NCBI RefSeq assembly: GCF_000738435.1
Contig: NZ_CP003984.1
Span: 2,666,001 to 2,730,000, forward strand
DNA from: Planktomarina temperata RCA23
Lineage (GTDB): Bacteria; Pseudomonadota; Alphaproteobacteria; Rhodobacterales; Rhodobacteraceae
Direction of reading: 5' to 3'
DNA length: 64,000 nucleotides
The notes under the pieces are model-generated. The model was not told the DNA's origin. It did no database searches and saw only the letters and a list, made by a program, of their open reading frames with translations. How positions within the stretch are numbered: position 1 is the first letter of the stretch; the number at the start of each line of letters is the position of its first letter. Positions 32,497-44,405 of this stretch are shown here, piece by piece. The translations under genes and the position numbers were made by a program.

Positions 32497-35400
32497 TTAG
32501 CGAAATCGAGACATTTGATGCCGAGGTGGGGGACACCGTAAGCGTATACGTTGTTCCGCTGCCAGTCATCAGTGTCGCGGTTCCATTTACCACCGTAACA
32601 TCGGCTATGGTAAATTGTGTGACCGTTTGGGAGAAGGTGATCACAACCGAAAACGCGCCAGAAACAGGCGTTGTCGGCCCTGCAATCACAGCCTGCAAAG
32701 CAGCCGCGCGGGTCACGGTGACCGTATAGATGATCTTCGTCGTGCCGTCTTGCGCCGTCACCTCAACCAGGATCGGGTTGGCCCCCACCGCAAGCGCAAT
32801 CGGATTGCCATTGTTCACCACCACAGTGGCATTGGGGTCATTCACCGTCGGCGTCAGCGTCAGTGTTGTCACCGCATTGGCCACTGTGAAGCTATAGGCC
32901 GTCGTCGCCGGCGCGAAACTGGGGGTGAGCGTGCCGGTGCTGCTGGTCAGGTTCGATAGCGTCGCGTCGCTGGACGGCAAGCGGGTCACGGTCACCGTAT
33001 AGGTGAGTGTCGTTGATCCATCCTGGGACGTCACCGTGACTGCAATAGGATTGAGGCCTACGGACAATGTAATAGGATTGCCACCGTTAATGACGACCGT
33101 TGCATTTGGCTCATTAACCGTCGGTGTGAGGGTCACAGTCGTGGCTGCATGGGGCACGGTTACGCCGTAAGCTGTCGTGGCAGGAGCAAACACCGGCGAG
33201 AGACTACCGATACTCGAGATCAAATTAGACAAAGACGCGTCATTAGATTGTCGCGTAATGTTGACCGTATAGGTCAAAGTACTGCGATCCGGTGCGGTGA
33301 CAACGATATTCACCGCTTGCGCGGTATTTGGGGTTGCTGTGAGCGGGACGGATGCAATGCCGCTGCCGGTTGTATTTAAAGTCAACGATGTGCCGTTTAC
33401 GGCCGCAGAAGCATAGCTCAATTGTGTGTGATCAAACTCATTGACAGTGATATTCACAATCGCATTGGTTTGATAGGGCAAAGTCACGGAGTAGGTTTGA
33501 ACACCCGGAGTGAAGGCAATGGGCGAAAGGGCCCCATTGACTGAAAGGCTCGCCAATGTGGCATCCGGAGATCGATTGAAAAAGCTAAGTGTTGGGGAGT
33601 TGGCAAACCCGCTTACGCCCGTGTAGGTCGCATGCATTCCAGTTGCGCCAGAGAACATTGACGTCAAATCAGCTGCTGTAACCGCCGGATTGAGGTTCCA
33701 CCCTCGGATCTCTTGATCAAAGGTCGCAGCAGAATCCAGCATGTTACCGAAGCTGGTGACCGCATTGACATCCCAACGGCCAATATCCTGATCGAAGGCG
33801 GTGCTTTGCTGGAATGCCGAGGACATATCGGTGACCTTGCTTGTGTCCCAAAGAGAAATATCTTGGTTGAACGCGCTGGCCGAGGCAAAAGCAGAGGCCA
33901 GAGTTGTGACCCCCGACGTGTCCCAAGCGGAGATATTGGCATCAAAGGTTCCGCGCCCTTGAAAGACATTGCTGAGGTCGGTGACATATTTCGTTTTCCA
34001 GAAAGGCATGGTTGGGATGAGCTGTGCGGCGGCATAATTTGTACACAAGCCTGTAACGGGGGCTTCGTTCAAGCATCCAGCAACATGAGCCGCCAGGTTG
34101 GCGTCGGTGATGATCTCAGCGGTCAAGGTAAGCGTATAGGTCTGGGTTGTCCCGGTATCCGGTGATGTGACCTCAACCAGAACCACCTGACTGGGGGTGC
34201 TCGGGGTCATATTGAGCTGAACAGTATGCGTTAAGACACCCTGAGTGTTGAACGTGACCGGGGTTCCATCAATTTTGACAGTGGCATTTGGACGCTGAAC
34301 ATTGTCATATTCAGTCACCCAGGCGCCAATATCCAAAGTGGGCTTATCTGGCACTCGCACATTATAAGCCAGTGTTGCCGGGTTGAACGCGATGGCCACA
34401 TTTGGCTCATTCGGAAAGTTCAAGTCCTCAAGGGTTGCCACATCCCGCGCATAAAAGAATTCACGGCGCGGTGTGTTTCCGAAGAAGGGATGTGCGTTGA
34501 ATTTCGCCTGTTGAGACTGGGCATTATCAAACATATTCGTGAGGGTTGCCGTCGGTCCGACTTCCCAACGGCGCAGATCAGCATTCATAAATAATGCGTC
34601 TTTAAACATATAATCAAAGGAGGTAACCTTACTCGTGTCCCAAGTGCTGATATCCTGGTTAAAAAATCTTGACCCTTCGAAAGCACCGCCCATTGAGGTC
34701 ATGTTCGACGTGTTCCAAAGACTAATATCCTGATTAAAAACTGTGTTCGACTGGAACATACCAGCTATGCTTGTGACGTTCCCTACGTTCCAACCACCGA
34801 TATTGTAGTTAAATGCCGAATAGGCAAACATACCGCCCATGTCCGTGACATTGGACACATTCCAACCAGAAATATCTTGGTTGAATACCCGAGCGTCATA
34901 AAAGAGTCTGCTCATGGACGTGACCTTTGATACATCCCAATGACGGATGTCTTGATTGAAACTGTGTGCGCCTGAGAACACGGATCTCATATTCGTCAAA
35001 TTTTGGGGGCGCCAAGGGCCAATATTCTGATTGAACGCCCTTGCGTCCTTAAACATGCGGCTCATGTCTGAGACATTGGTCACAGTCCAACCACCAATAT
35101 CCTGATCGAATATTGTTGCGTTCTCAAACATACGGCTCATGTCCGTCACACTGGACACATTCCAATCCTTGAGACTGGAATTGAATGCCGCCGCTGACTC
35201 GAACATCGAGGACATATTTGCGACGTTGCCAACATTCCAGACCGACAGCGCCTTGTCGAAACTCGTCGCATTACCAAACATCGAAGACATATCGGTGACG
35301 TTGCCAACAAGCCACGTGGAGATGTCTTGATTGAATGCGGTTGCATTATTAAACATTGCCTGGATGTTTGTGACGTTGCTGACATTCCAGGCTGAAATAT

Positions 35401-37372
35401 TGCCATTGAAGTTGGCATAGTTTTTAAACAAACTGCTCATATCTGTCACATGGATGACATTCCAATTCGACATAATGGGGCGGCCAGTGGTGGCGGCATA
35501 GTTCGTGCAATTCCCCGTTATGGGCGCCTCGGAGAGACATGCGTTGACCGCAGCGGCAATATTGGCGTTGGTAAGGAAATCGATCGTCAAATTCAGCGTG
35601 TAGGTGCCGACGGTCACACCGTCAGAGGCGGTCACTTCAATGGTGACCACCTGAGGTATTCCCACAGTACCGGTGAGCGGAAGCGTATACTTCCCATTCC
35701 CCTGAGGATCGAGCACAACCGGATTTGTGTCTACCGTGACCGTAGCCGTCTGGCCATTCACATTCGAGAAATCGGACACACCAAGGGAAATATCTATGCT
35801 GGGGTTGTCTGGAACCGTCAGATTGTACACTCTTGTTTGTCGATTAAACGAAATGGCAACACTCGGATCATTGGGAAACGACAAATTTTCCAATGTGTCA
35901 GTATCATACGCATAAAAGAAAGGCGCGCGCGGTGTATCTGCAAAATAGGTGGTGCCAGCAAATCTAGCATGCATCGCATTTGCCCTGGGAAACATCCCAC
36001 GCAGATCTGCACCGGCCGTGACCGCCCATTTTCGAATGTCCTGGTTAAAGGCCGTCGCATCAGAAAACATACTGCTAAATTGAGTGACATTGGAGACATC
36101 CCAATCAGATATGTCTTGATTAAAATTTGCCGACTGTTGGAACGTCCCAAGCATATTTGTAACATTGCTGGTGTCCCATTTCGAGATGTCGCCGTTGAAG
36201 GTCGCAGCGCGCGCGAAAACCGCGTTCATCTGGGTGACGTCGGACACGTCCCAATTCGGCATCGTCGGAAGTCCCGCACCAGACGCCCAGTTTGGACAAA
36301 TTCCGCCGACAGGATCCTCTGCCAAACAGTCAACAACAAATGACGCAATGTTCGTATCATCGATAACCTGGGTGGATAAATTCAAAGTGTAAGTCAAGAC
36401 AGTGGTCCCATCAGGCGAGGTCACGTCGATGGAAACAGTTTGGGCTGGGTTTGCGCGGGTCATTGTGACTGGAACAGTATGGGTCGCATAGCCTTGCGCG
36501 TCTAGAACCAAAGGCCCACTCCCGCCAATGGACACAGATGCATTCGCGTGCCCGACATTGTCGAACTCGGTCGGCCTCACCCGGATTTCGATGCCCTTCT
36601 CATCAAAAATCGTTACATTGTAATTAAGTGTGTTTCGTTGGAAGTTAATCGTGGCGAGGCCATTGTTTGGGAATGCCAGTTCCTCCAAGGTCGCCACATT
36701 ATCCGCATAGAAAAATTCCCGCCGTGGGGTGTCGCCATAAAGCGGATGGGTGCCATAGACAGCCGTCATCGCAGAAGCGTTTAGGAACATCTTGGTGCGA
36801 TTCGCTGCAGCCGTGACCGTCCATTTGCGGATGTCCTGATTAAATGCATTCGCTTGCTGGAACATGTTTTTCATGTCGGTGGCGGCAGACGTATCCCAAC
36901 CGCTGATATCCTGATTGAAGGCCTGCGCGATGTAGAATGTGCCATCGAAATTCTTCACATTGCTCACAGTCCACCCTGAAATGTCTCGATTGAAGGCGAG
37001 AGCATTTTGGAACATGCGGTAGAGCGAGGTTGCGTTGCTCATATTCCATTGAGAAATGTCACCATTAAAGGTGGTTCTGTTCAAAAACGCATTGCCGAAA
37101 TCGTTCACATTGGTCACATCCCAGCTCGGGATCGCCCCAAATCCAGAGTTATCCCCCCAAGTGGTACACAGCCCGGTCACCGGCTGTTCAGCAAGACAGT
37201 TTCCGATATGCGCCAACAATATGGCGTTTGAATTGGGAATCGGGTTCACAGGGGTCACACCGTCGGACAGAAATTGCCCCGAAGCCGGCGTCGCGAAGAG
37301 CGTGAGCAGGGCCAAACAAAGCGCTATGAACTGGCGTGAAAAATGTACAGGCAAATGAAAAAGGTCTTTCAT
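32459..37372 (-). CDS. Giant secreted surface protein with DUF285 repeats and cadherin-like domains
   Basis: 1637 residues. A signal peptide (hydrophobic FIALCLALLTLFA, then PASGQ) is followed by four modules, each opening with a CLxExPVxGxC-like motif, then a block of 25-residue DUF285-type repeats of the form W-D/N-V-S-N-V-T-D-M-S-x-M-F (5, 4, 13 and 5 copies, 27 in all) and, in the first three modules, a beta-sandwich with FFYA...ATLEEL. Three cadherin-like beta-sandwich domains (each starting DA-T/S-L-S-N-L) and an Ig-like domain complete the chain. Such proteins are adhesins or surface layers. The end is truncated relative to the expected barrel (see 32459-32496). The ATG at 37372 precedes the signal peptide directly; a TTG at 37405 is less likely. 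Confidence 0.82.
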   Translation of the reverse strand: MKDLFHLPVHFSRQFIALCLALLTLFATPASGQFLSDGVTPVNPIPNSNAILLAHIGNCLAEQPVTGLCTTWGDNSGFGAIPSWDVTNVNDFGNAFLNRTTFNGDISQWNMSNATSLYRMFQNALAFNRDISGWTVSNVKNFDGTFYIAQAFNQDISGWDTSAATDMKNMFQQANAFNQDIRKWTVTAAANRTKMFLNASAMTAVYGTHPLYGDTPRREFFYADNVATLEELAFPNNGLATINFQRNTLNYNVTIFDEKGIEIRVRPTEFDNVGHANASVSIGGSGPLVLDAQGYATHTVPVTMTRANPAQTVSIDVTSPDGTTVLTYTLNLSTQVIDDTNIASFVVDCLAEDPVGGICPNWASGAGLPTMPNWDVSDVTQMNAVFARAATFNGDISKWDTSNVTNMLGTFQQSANFNQDISDWDVSNVTQFSSMFSDATAFNQDIRKWAVTAGADLRGMFPRANAMHARFAGTTYFADTPRAPFFYAYDTDTLENLSFPNDPSVAISFNRQTRVYNLTVPDNPSIDISLGVSDFSNVNGQTATVTVDTNPVVLDPQGNGKYTLPLTGTVGIPQVVTIEVTASDGVTVGTYTLNLTIDFLTNANIAAAVNACLSEAPITGNCTNYAATTGRPIMSNWNVIHVTDMSSLFKNYANFNGNISAWNVSNVTNIQAMFNNATAFNQDISTWLVGNVTDMSSMFGNATSFDKALSVWNVGNVANMSSMFESAAAFNSSLKDWNVSSVTDMSRMFENATIFDQDIGGWTVTNVSDMSRMFKDARAFNQNIGPWRPQNLTNMRSVFSGAHSFNQDIRHWDVSKVTSMSRLFYDARVFNQDISGWNVSNVTDMGGMFAYSAFNYNIGGWNVGNVTSIAGMFQSNTVFNQDISLWNTSNMTSMGGAFEGSRFFNQDISTWDTSKVTSFDYMFKDALFMNADLRRWEVGPTATLTNMFDNAQSQQAKFNAHPFFGNTPRREFFYARDVATLEDLNFPNEPNVAIAFNPATLAYNVRVPDKPTLDIGAWVTEYDNVQRPNATVKIDGTPVTFNTQGVLTHTVQLNMTPSTPSQVVLVEVTSPDTGTTQTYTLTLTAEIITDANLAAHVAGCLNEAPVTGLCTNYAAAQLIPTMPFWKTKYVTDLSNVFQGRGTFDANISAWDTSGVTTLASAFASASAFNQDISLWDTSKVTDMSSAFQQSTAFDQDIGRWDVNAVTSFGNMLDSAATFDQEIRGWNLNPAVTAADLTSMFSGATGMHATYTGVSGFANSPTLSFFNRSPDATLASLSVNGALSPIAFTPGVQTYSVTLPYQTNAIVNITVNEFDHTQLSYASAAVNGTSLTLNTTGSGIASVPLTATPNTAQAVNIVVTAPDRSTLTYTVNITRQSNDASLSNLISSIGSLSPVFAPATTAYGVTVPHAATTVTLTPTVNEPNATVVINGGNPITLSVGLNPIAVTVTSQDGSTTLTYTVTVTRLPSSDATLSNLTSSTGTLTPSFAPATTAYSFTVANAVTTLTLTPTVNDPNATVVVNNGNPIALAVGANPILVEVTAQDGTTKIIYTVTVTRAAALQAVIAGPTTPVSGAFSVVITFSQTVTQFTIADVTVVNGTATLMTGSGTTYTLTVSPTSASNVSISLTGGGGFRRRGDS
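34507..35470 (-). repeat. Thirteen tandem 75-base coding repeats (module 3)
   Basis: The longest run of DUF285-type repeats inside the giant gene. Each unit is close to 25 codons, with Trp, the V-T motif and Met-Phe in constant positions while the intervening residues vary. The DNA copies have diverged, so the array is probably old and not prone to slippage. Confidence 0.75.
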
Positions 37373-40137
<2,765 letters not shown>

Positions 40138-40166
40138 TCCACAACCAAACACCGACTAAATTAGAA

Positions 40167-40197
40167 AAGCCCGCTCGCAAGAGCGGGCTTTTTTATT
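40167..40197 (+). terminator. Rho-independent terminator of katG
   Basis: A perfect 10-bp stem, AAGCCCGCTC (40167-40176) with GAGCGGGCTT (40181-40190), capped by a GCAA tetraloop and followed by TTTTATTT, 29 bases past the katG stop. Confidence 0.93.
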
Positions 40198-40352
40198 TGA
40201 CTTTAAAGCCGAACGATAAAAAGATTGCGCTCGAGGCAACGAGCTGAACCAAGTTTGCCGATGAATAATATGTTGTACAAAAGCTCAAACGCGGCCAAAC
40301 TGTGGCCAGTTGCAGAGTTATAATGCGATTAAGTAATTTCGGGAGAAAACCA

Positions 40353-41432
40353 ATGAAACTGAGCCTACTACCTGCGATTCTATTGACCACAACTGCATCC
40401 ATCGCACAGGCCGGTGGGTTTGAAGCTCAAACCCTCGACACGGGCTTCATGTACGAAGAGGGCGCTGTTTTAACCGCCTCCACTGCGTCACTGAATTCCA
40501 ACCTCACCGAGGCAAACGGCACGAAGATTTTGAAAGATCAAAATTTTACGAGTTTTTCGATCAAGTCGAAAGTTGGACCCCTCGACGTCGGGCTGACCAC
40601 ATATCGCTCTGGTGCCATCCAAATGAGCGGTGCGGCCAGCCCTACCTTATCACCTAACCCAATCCCCAATGCAGATGCGAATATTGAAACGCTTACGGCA
40701 TTGCTTAAATATGACTTAAGTGAAAGTTTTTCAGTCTTAGCTGGCATCAACAGTGATAAACTCGGCACATCTGTCATCAGCACACCGGCAGGTCGCTATG
40801 ACATTTCAAGCAGCTCAGGCACGGGCTACCTTGCCGGCGTCACCTATTCGCGACCCGCTATCGCACTGCGAGTCGAATTGCGGCTGCAAAGCGAGTCTGA
40901 TTTATCAACGACAACAAACTATACTTCTCCAACCGGCACCACGCCGTTTCCATCGCCTCTCGCAACATCTCTCAAACGTCCGCAAACCATGACGTTGAAT
41001 TTTCAATCTGGCATCGCCGCGGATACATTGCTGTTCGGTTCCGTGCATCGCGCAAAATGGGGCGCAACACCGATTACCGTCGGCGCAGCCACAACCCACG
41101 GCCAAGCCGCGATCAACAACAGCTTTAGCGATTCAACGAAATACAGCATCGGACTTGGGCGCAAGTTTTCAGACAAGATTTCAGCCTCGCTGTCCTACAC
41201 CCGAGAAGCCGGTGTTGGAGCAACCGATACCAGCCTCTTCACAATTTCAGGGGGCAATCAATCCTATAACTTGGGAGTAAAGTATACGCTCAGCGAGACC
41301 ACCAGCATCAGCGCAGGCTACAGCAGAACAGAGTTTGATGATGTGACCATCACGGGATATGGCCCCGCCTCGCCCGTTTACACCGGCAATTCAGCCAATA
41401 CATTTGGTGTAAAACTTCAAGTCAATTTTTGA
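40353..41432 (+). CDS. FadL/OMPP1-type outer-membrane transport protein
   Basis: 359 residues with a signal peptide (LSLLPAILLTTTASIAQA, cleavage before GGFE) and alternating beta-strand character throughout, ending KLQVNF with a terminal Phe. The N-terminal GGFEAQTLDTGFMYEEGA and the pattern of repeated strands suggest the OMPP1/FadL family, which takes up hydrophobic compounds such as long-chain fatty acids. It is next to the large acyl-CoA region, which would suit such a substrate. The ATG at 40353 has GGGAG upstream; the frame extends to 40302 without support. Confidence 0.78.
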   Translation: MKLSLLPAILLTTTASIAQAGGFEAQTLDTGFMYEEGAVLTASTASLNSNLTEANGTKILKDQNFTSFSIKSKVGPLDVGLTTYRSGAIQMSGAASPTLSPNPIPNADANIETLTALLKYDLSESFSVLAGINSDKLGTSVISTPAGRYDISSSSGTGYLAGVTYSRPAIALRVELRLQSESDLSTTTNYTSPTGTTPFPSPLATSLKRPQTMTLNFQSGIAADTLLFGSVHRAKWGATPITVGAATTHGQAAINNSFSDSTKYSIGLGRKFSDKISASLSYTREAGVGATDTSLFTISGGNQSYNLGVKYTLSETTSISAGYSRTEFDDVTITGYGPASPVYTGNSANTFGVKLQVNF

Positions 41433-41439
41433 GCACTGA

Positions 41440-41470
41440 GCGCCACAGGGGGCCCTATCGCCTGTGGCGC
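41440..41470. terminator. Bidirectional hairpin between converging genes
   Basis: GCGCCACAGG (41440-41449) pairs perfectly with CCTGTGGCGC (41461-41470) across an 11-base loop, between the ends of the outer-membrane protein gene and the thioesterase gene. No T-run follows on either side, so it may act as a transcript-end stabiliser instead. Confidence 0.6.
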
Positions 41471-41479
41471 GCACCCCAT

Positions 41480-41908
41480 CTATAGCAGCCGCTCCAAAAT
41501 AGCCCGCAGCGCAGCTGTCATAGGCATCGGCCGCCGCGTTTCACGATCCACATAGACATGCACGAAGTGGCCCTGCGCAGCGGCGCTTTGCGCCTCACCG
41601 CGAAAGAGGCCGACCTCATAGGTCACCGATGACGTGCCCAGCTTACGCAATTTGATCCCTGCTGTGACAAGATCAGGAAAAGCCAATTCGCTGAAATAGT
41701 GACAGCCCGTTTCGACCACCAAAAACACCCCAGCGCCGCCCCGGAAATCCAATGCGCCCTGCTCCAGCAAATGCCCATTCACAGCCGTATCAAAAAGCTG
41801 ATAATGCACAGCATTGTTCATATGCCCATAGATATCGTTGTCGATCCAACGGGTGGTGAGGGTCGAAAAGGCGCGATATTGCGCGCGGGTGGTCGGAGCG
41901 GGTCTCAC
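41480..41908 (-). CDS. Acyl-CoA thioesterase (4-hydroxybenzoyl-CoA thioesterase/YbgC type)
   Basis: 142 residues, single hotdog fold. RWIDNDIYGHMNNAVHYQLFD carries the family Asp and the H-x-N motif (the catalytic Asp position appears as Asp in WIDNDIYGH). It hydrolyses small acyl-CoAs. The GTG at 41908 overlaps the stop of the alcohol dehydrogenase gene (GTGA); a TTG at 41911 is one codon earlier. It is the last gene of the minus-strand operon ACAD - Fe-ADH - thioesterase. Confidence 0.85.
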   Translation of the reverse strand: MRPAPTTRAQYRAFSTLTTRWIDNDIYGHMNNAVHYQLFDTAVNGHLLEQGALDFRGGAGVFLVVETGCHYFSELAFPDLVTAGIKLRKLGTSSVTYEVGLFRGEAQSAAAQGHFVHVYVDRETRRPMPMTAALRAILERLL

Positions 41909-43059
41909 CAAGCGGCCTCATAAATTTTCAGAGCCGCGGCCTCATCGACAGGACGCGGATTATTCACCAAAAGACGCGTTTGATTCATGGCGTCTCGCGC
42001 CAGGATTGGCAGCGCCTCGCGCGCGATGCCCATGTCTCGCAAGCCTTGCTCAAGCCCGCAAGCCCGGCTCAAATCAGCCATACTTTCAGCAAACTGCAGG
42101 GCCGCCTCCGCCACGCTCATTGCGGGTAGATCCGGGAAAACATGTGGCAAGAGCGCCGCATAGGCCTGGGGCGCAACCTGCGCATTGAAGCGCAAGACAT
42201 GCGGAAGAACCAAAGCATTCGAGAGCCCATGCGGGACCTTATAGTGTCCCCCAATTGGATAGGCCAAGGCATGCACGGCCGCCACGGGCGAATTGGCAAA
42301 GGCTTGACCGGCCAACATGGAGCCCAAAAGCATACCCGTACGCGCTTCGAGATCATCAGGCTTTTGCACGGCCCGCAACAGCATACGGCCCATGAGCCCC
42401 AGCGCCTCGACTGCCAGCGCACGGCTGATTGGATTGTTGTTGGCATTGACACTGGCGTAGGCTTCAATCGCATGAACCATGGCATCAATACCAGTTGCAG
42501 CCGTCACATGCGCCGGCAATCCAAGCGTCAGTTCCGGATCAAGCAGTGCCATATCCGGCAAAAGCAAAGGGCTCACCACGCCCATTTTCTCCGATGCCCC
42601 GGTGGTTACAATCGAAATTGGCGTCACCTCTGAGCCAGTCCCCGCAGTGGTTGGCACCAAAACCAGCGGCAAGCGCGGACCCTGTGCGTTGCCAATCCCG
42701 TAAGCTTCCGCCAATGGCTGATTTGAAGCGGCCAAAAGCGCGGCCAGTTTGGCCACATCCAAGGACGACCCGCCACCAAATCCAATCACCCCGGTTTTTC
42801 CGAGCGCTTGCTGAGCGGCCTGCAACACGATTTCCTCTGGTGGATCGGCTTGCACCTGATCAAAGAGCGTCACCCCCACGCCAGCCGCGCGCAGGCAATC
42901 TGTCGCCTGCTGCACAAGGCCGGTGGCCATCATGCCCGGGTCAGTGACCAAAAGCACCCGATCGCCGCAAATTGGGCGCGTGATCTGCCCCAACTCACCA
43001 GCCAAGCCCGCCCCCATACGCAGGCTCGGGGTGGTGTTAAAACTGAAGGGGTTCATCAT
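41905..43059 (-). CDS. Iron-containing alcohol dehydrogenase
   Basis: 384 residues, group III metal-dependent ADH. GFGGGSSLDVAK is the NAD loop, VPTTAGTGSEVTP the conserved middle motif; the metal ligands are Asp and His in TGIDAMVHAIEAY and two His in AAVHALAYPIGGHYKVPHG. The family includes 4-hydroxybutyrate dehydrogenase and 1,3-propanediol dehydrogenase, so an omega- or 4-hydroxy acid is a possible substrate here, but sequence alone does not decide. It lies 15 bases after the ACAD gene and overlaps the thioesterase. Confidence 0.9.
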   Translation of the reverse strand: MMNPFSFNTTPSLRMGAGLAGELGQITRPICGDRVLLVTDPGMMATGLVQQATDCLRAAGVGVTLFDQVQADPPEEIVLQAAQQALGKTGVIGFGGGSSLDVAKLAALLAASNQPLAEAYGIGNAQGPRLPLVLVPTTAGTGSEVTPISIVTTGASEKMGVVSPLLLPDMALLDPELTLGLPAHVTAATGIDAMVHAIEAYASVNANNNPISRALAVEALGLMGRMLLRAVQKPDDLEARTGMLLGSMLAGQAFANSPVAAVHALAYPIGGHYKVPHGLSNALVLPHVLRFNAQVAPQAYAALLPHVFPDLPAMSVAEAALQFAESMADLSRACGLEQGLRDMGIAREALPILARDAMNQTRLLVNNPRPVDEAAALKIYEAAW

Positions 43060-43074
43060 AGGCCCAAGTCCTTC

Positions 43075-44310
43075 TTAGATTTTTTCCTGCGTGTGCTTAC
43101 GCAGCTCCGCCCGGGCCACTTGCCGCCGGTGTACCGCATCCGGACCATCCGCCAGGCGCAGGGTCCGCAGATGCATCCAATAGGCAGCCAAAGGGGTATC
43201 TTGACTGATACCGCCCGCCCCATGCAGCTGAATGGCCTCATCCACCACCTTCAAAGCCATGAGTGGCGCCACAACTTTGATCTTGGAGATCCAAGGCGCC
43301 GCGGCCCGTGGATCGCCTTGGTCCATCATCCAAGCCGCCTTCAGACAGAGCAGTCGCGCCATCTCAATTTCCATGCGCGCATCCGCGATGATGTCAAAAT
43401 TCGCACCCAATTGCGCCAAGGGCTTGCCAAAGGCTGTTCGGCTCAAACTGCGTTTGCACATAAGCTCCAGCGCCGCCTCCGCTTGGCCAATCGCCCGCAT
43501 GCAATGATGAATGCGCCCGGGACCAAGCCGGCCTTGGGCAATCTCAAAACCGCGCTCCTCGCCCAGCAGCATGTTTTCGGCCGCGACTCGCACATTGGTG
43601 AAGCGCAAGTGATAATGCCCATGCGGCGCGTCATCATGGCCGTAAATCTCCATGGGCCGCAGTTTCTCAATCCCCGGCGTGGCCGCATCAACGACGATCA
43701 TTGAATGGCGCTTGTGCTTGGGCGCATCTTCGGCACCGGTTTTCACCATCACGATATAGACCGCACAGCGCGGATCACCCGCGCCACTGGCCCACCATTT
43801 TTCGCCGTTGAGCACATAGTCATCGCCGTCCCGCACGCAGCTCAAGCTCAAATTCGTCGCATCCGAGGATGCCACATCCGGCTCGGTCATCACATAGGCA
43901 GATCGGATTTCCCCTGCCAAAAGCGGCGCAAGCCAGCGGGTTTTCATCTCTTCAGTGCCATAGCGCTCAAAGACTTCCATATTGCCCGTATCGGGCGCCG
44001 AACAGTTGAACACCTCGGCGGCCAAGGGTGATTTGCCCAGCTCCTCAGCCATGTAGGCATATTCCACCGTTGTCAGGCCAAAGCCTTTGTCGCTGCCGGT
44101 CAGCCAAAAATTCCACAGACCTTCCGCTCGGACCTTATCTTTCAGCCCGGTCATGATCTCCACCTGACGATCGGTCAATGTCCAGCGGTCCCCCTTGGAA
44201 ACCTCCGCATGATATTCCGCTTCTAAGGGCATAATATCATTTCGAATAATTTCAGAAACGCGGTCCCGCAGCTTGGCGACACGCTCTGACAGTCCAAGGT
44301 TCATTTCCAT
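43075..44310 (-). CDS. ACAD10/11-like acyl-CoA dehydrogenase
   Basis: 411 residues with the three ACAD domains. MTEPDVASSDATNLS, GEKWWASGAGDPRC, QGRLGPGRIHHCMRAIG and RLADGPDAVH follow human ACAD11 and its bacterial relatives closely. At the place where most ACADs have the catalytic Glu (YEGT) this subgroup has ADGP, so a different chemistry is likely: in the LvaC/ACAD11 system the partner kinase phosphorylates a 4-hydroxyacyl-CoA and this enzyme eliminates phosphate. The kinase-like gene is 0.6 kb away in the divergent operon. FAD binding is expected. The ATG at 44310 has GAGG upstream. Confidence 0.88.
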   Translation of the reverse strand: MEMNLGLSERVAKLRDRVSEIIRNDIMPLEAEYHAEVSKGDRWTLTDRQVEIMTGLKDKVRAEGLWNFWLTGSDKGFGLTTVEYAYMAEELGKSPLAAEVFNCSAPDTGNMEVFERYGTEEMKTRWLAPLLAGEIRSAYVMTEPDVASSDATNLSLSCVRDGDDYVLNGEKWWASGAGDPRCAVYIVMVKTGAEDAPKHKRHSMIVVDAATPGIEKLRPMEIYGHDDAPHGHYHLRFTNVRVAAENMLLGEERGFEIAQGRLGPGRIHHCMRAIGQAEAALELMCKRSLSRTAFGKPLAQLGANFDIIADARMEIEMARLLCLKAAWMMDQGDPRAAAPWISKIKVVAPLMALKVVDEAIQLHGAGGISQDTPLAAYWMHLRTLRLADGPDAVHRRQVARAELRKHTQEKI

Positions 44311-44367
44311 ATCCGCGCCCTCAATGTTCCAGTGATATTTTGCCCTTTACAGGCCTCCCTTTCATGA

Positions 44368-44387
44368 AACATACTCGCCAGTATGTT
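44368..44387. promoter_or_regulatory. Perfect palindrome, likely TetR-family operator
   Basis: AACATACT (44368-44375), CGCC, AGTATGTT (44380-44387). A 20-base perfect dyad located between the divergent ACAD and MaoC genes; the TetR gene is third in the rightward operon. The form matches operators of FadR/KstR-like TetR regulators of acyl-CoA genes. It would control both directions. Confidence 0.7.
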
Positions 44388-44405
44388 GTCAATGGAAGCC
44401 AAGTG

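Noticed and set aside
35450-36343. A 297-codon open frame on the plus strand inside the giant gene
   Set aside because: It lies antisense to repeats with strong protein-level conservation and its translation has no recognisable domain.
33660-37110. Regularly spaced repeats of about 75 bases that could be taken for a CRISPR-like or satellite array
   Set aside because: The period is a whole number of codons, the frame is open throughout, and the repeats encode the DUF285-type W-x-V-x-x-V-T-x-M-x-x-M-F pattern with variation at synonymous positions. It is a coding repeat.
42808-43704. A 298-codon open frame antisense to the alcohol dehydrogenase and ACAD genes
   Set aside because: It spans two genes on the other strand with full catalytic motifs; its own translation is rich in His, Arg and Gln without domains.
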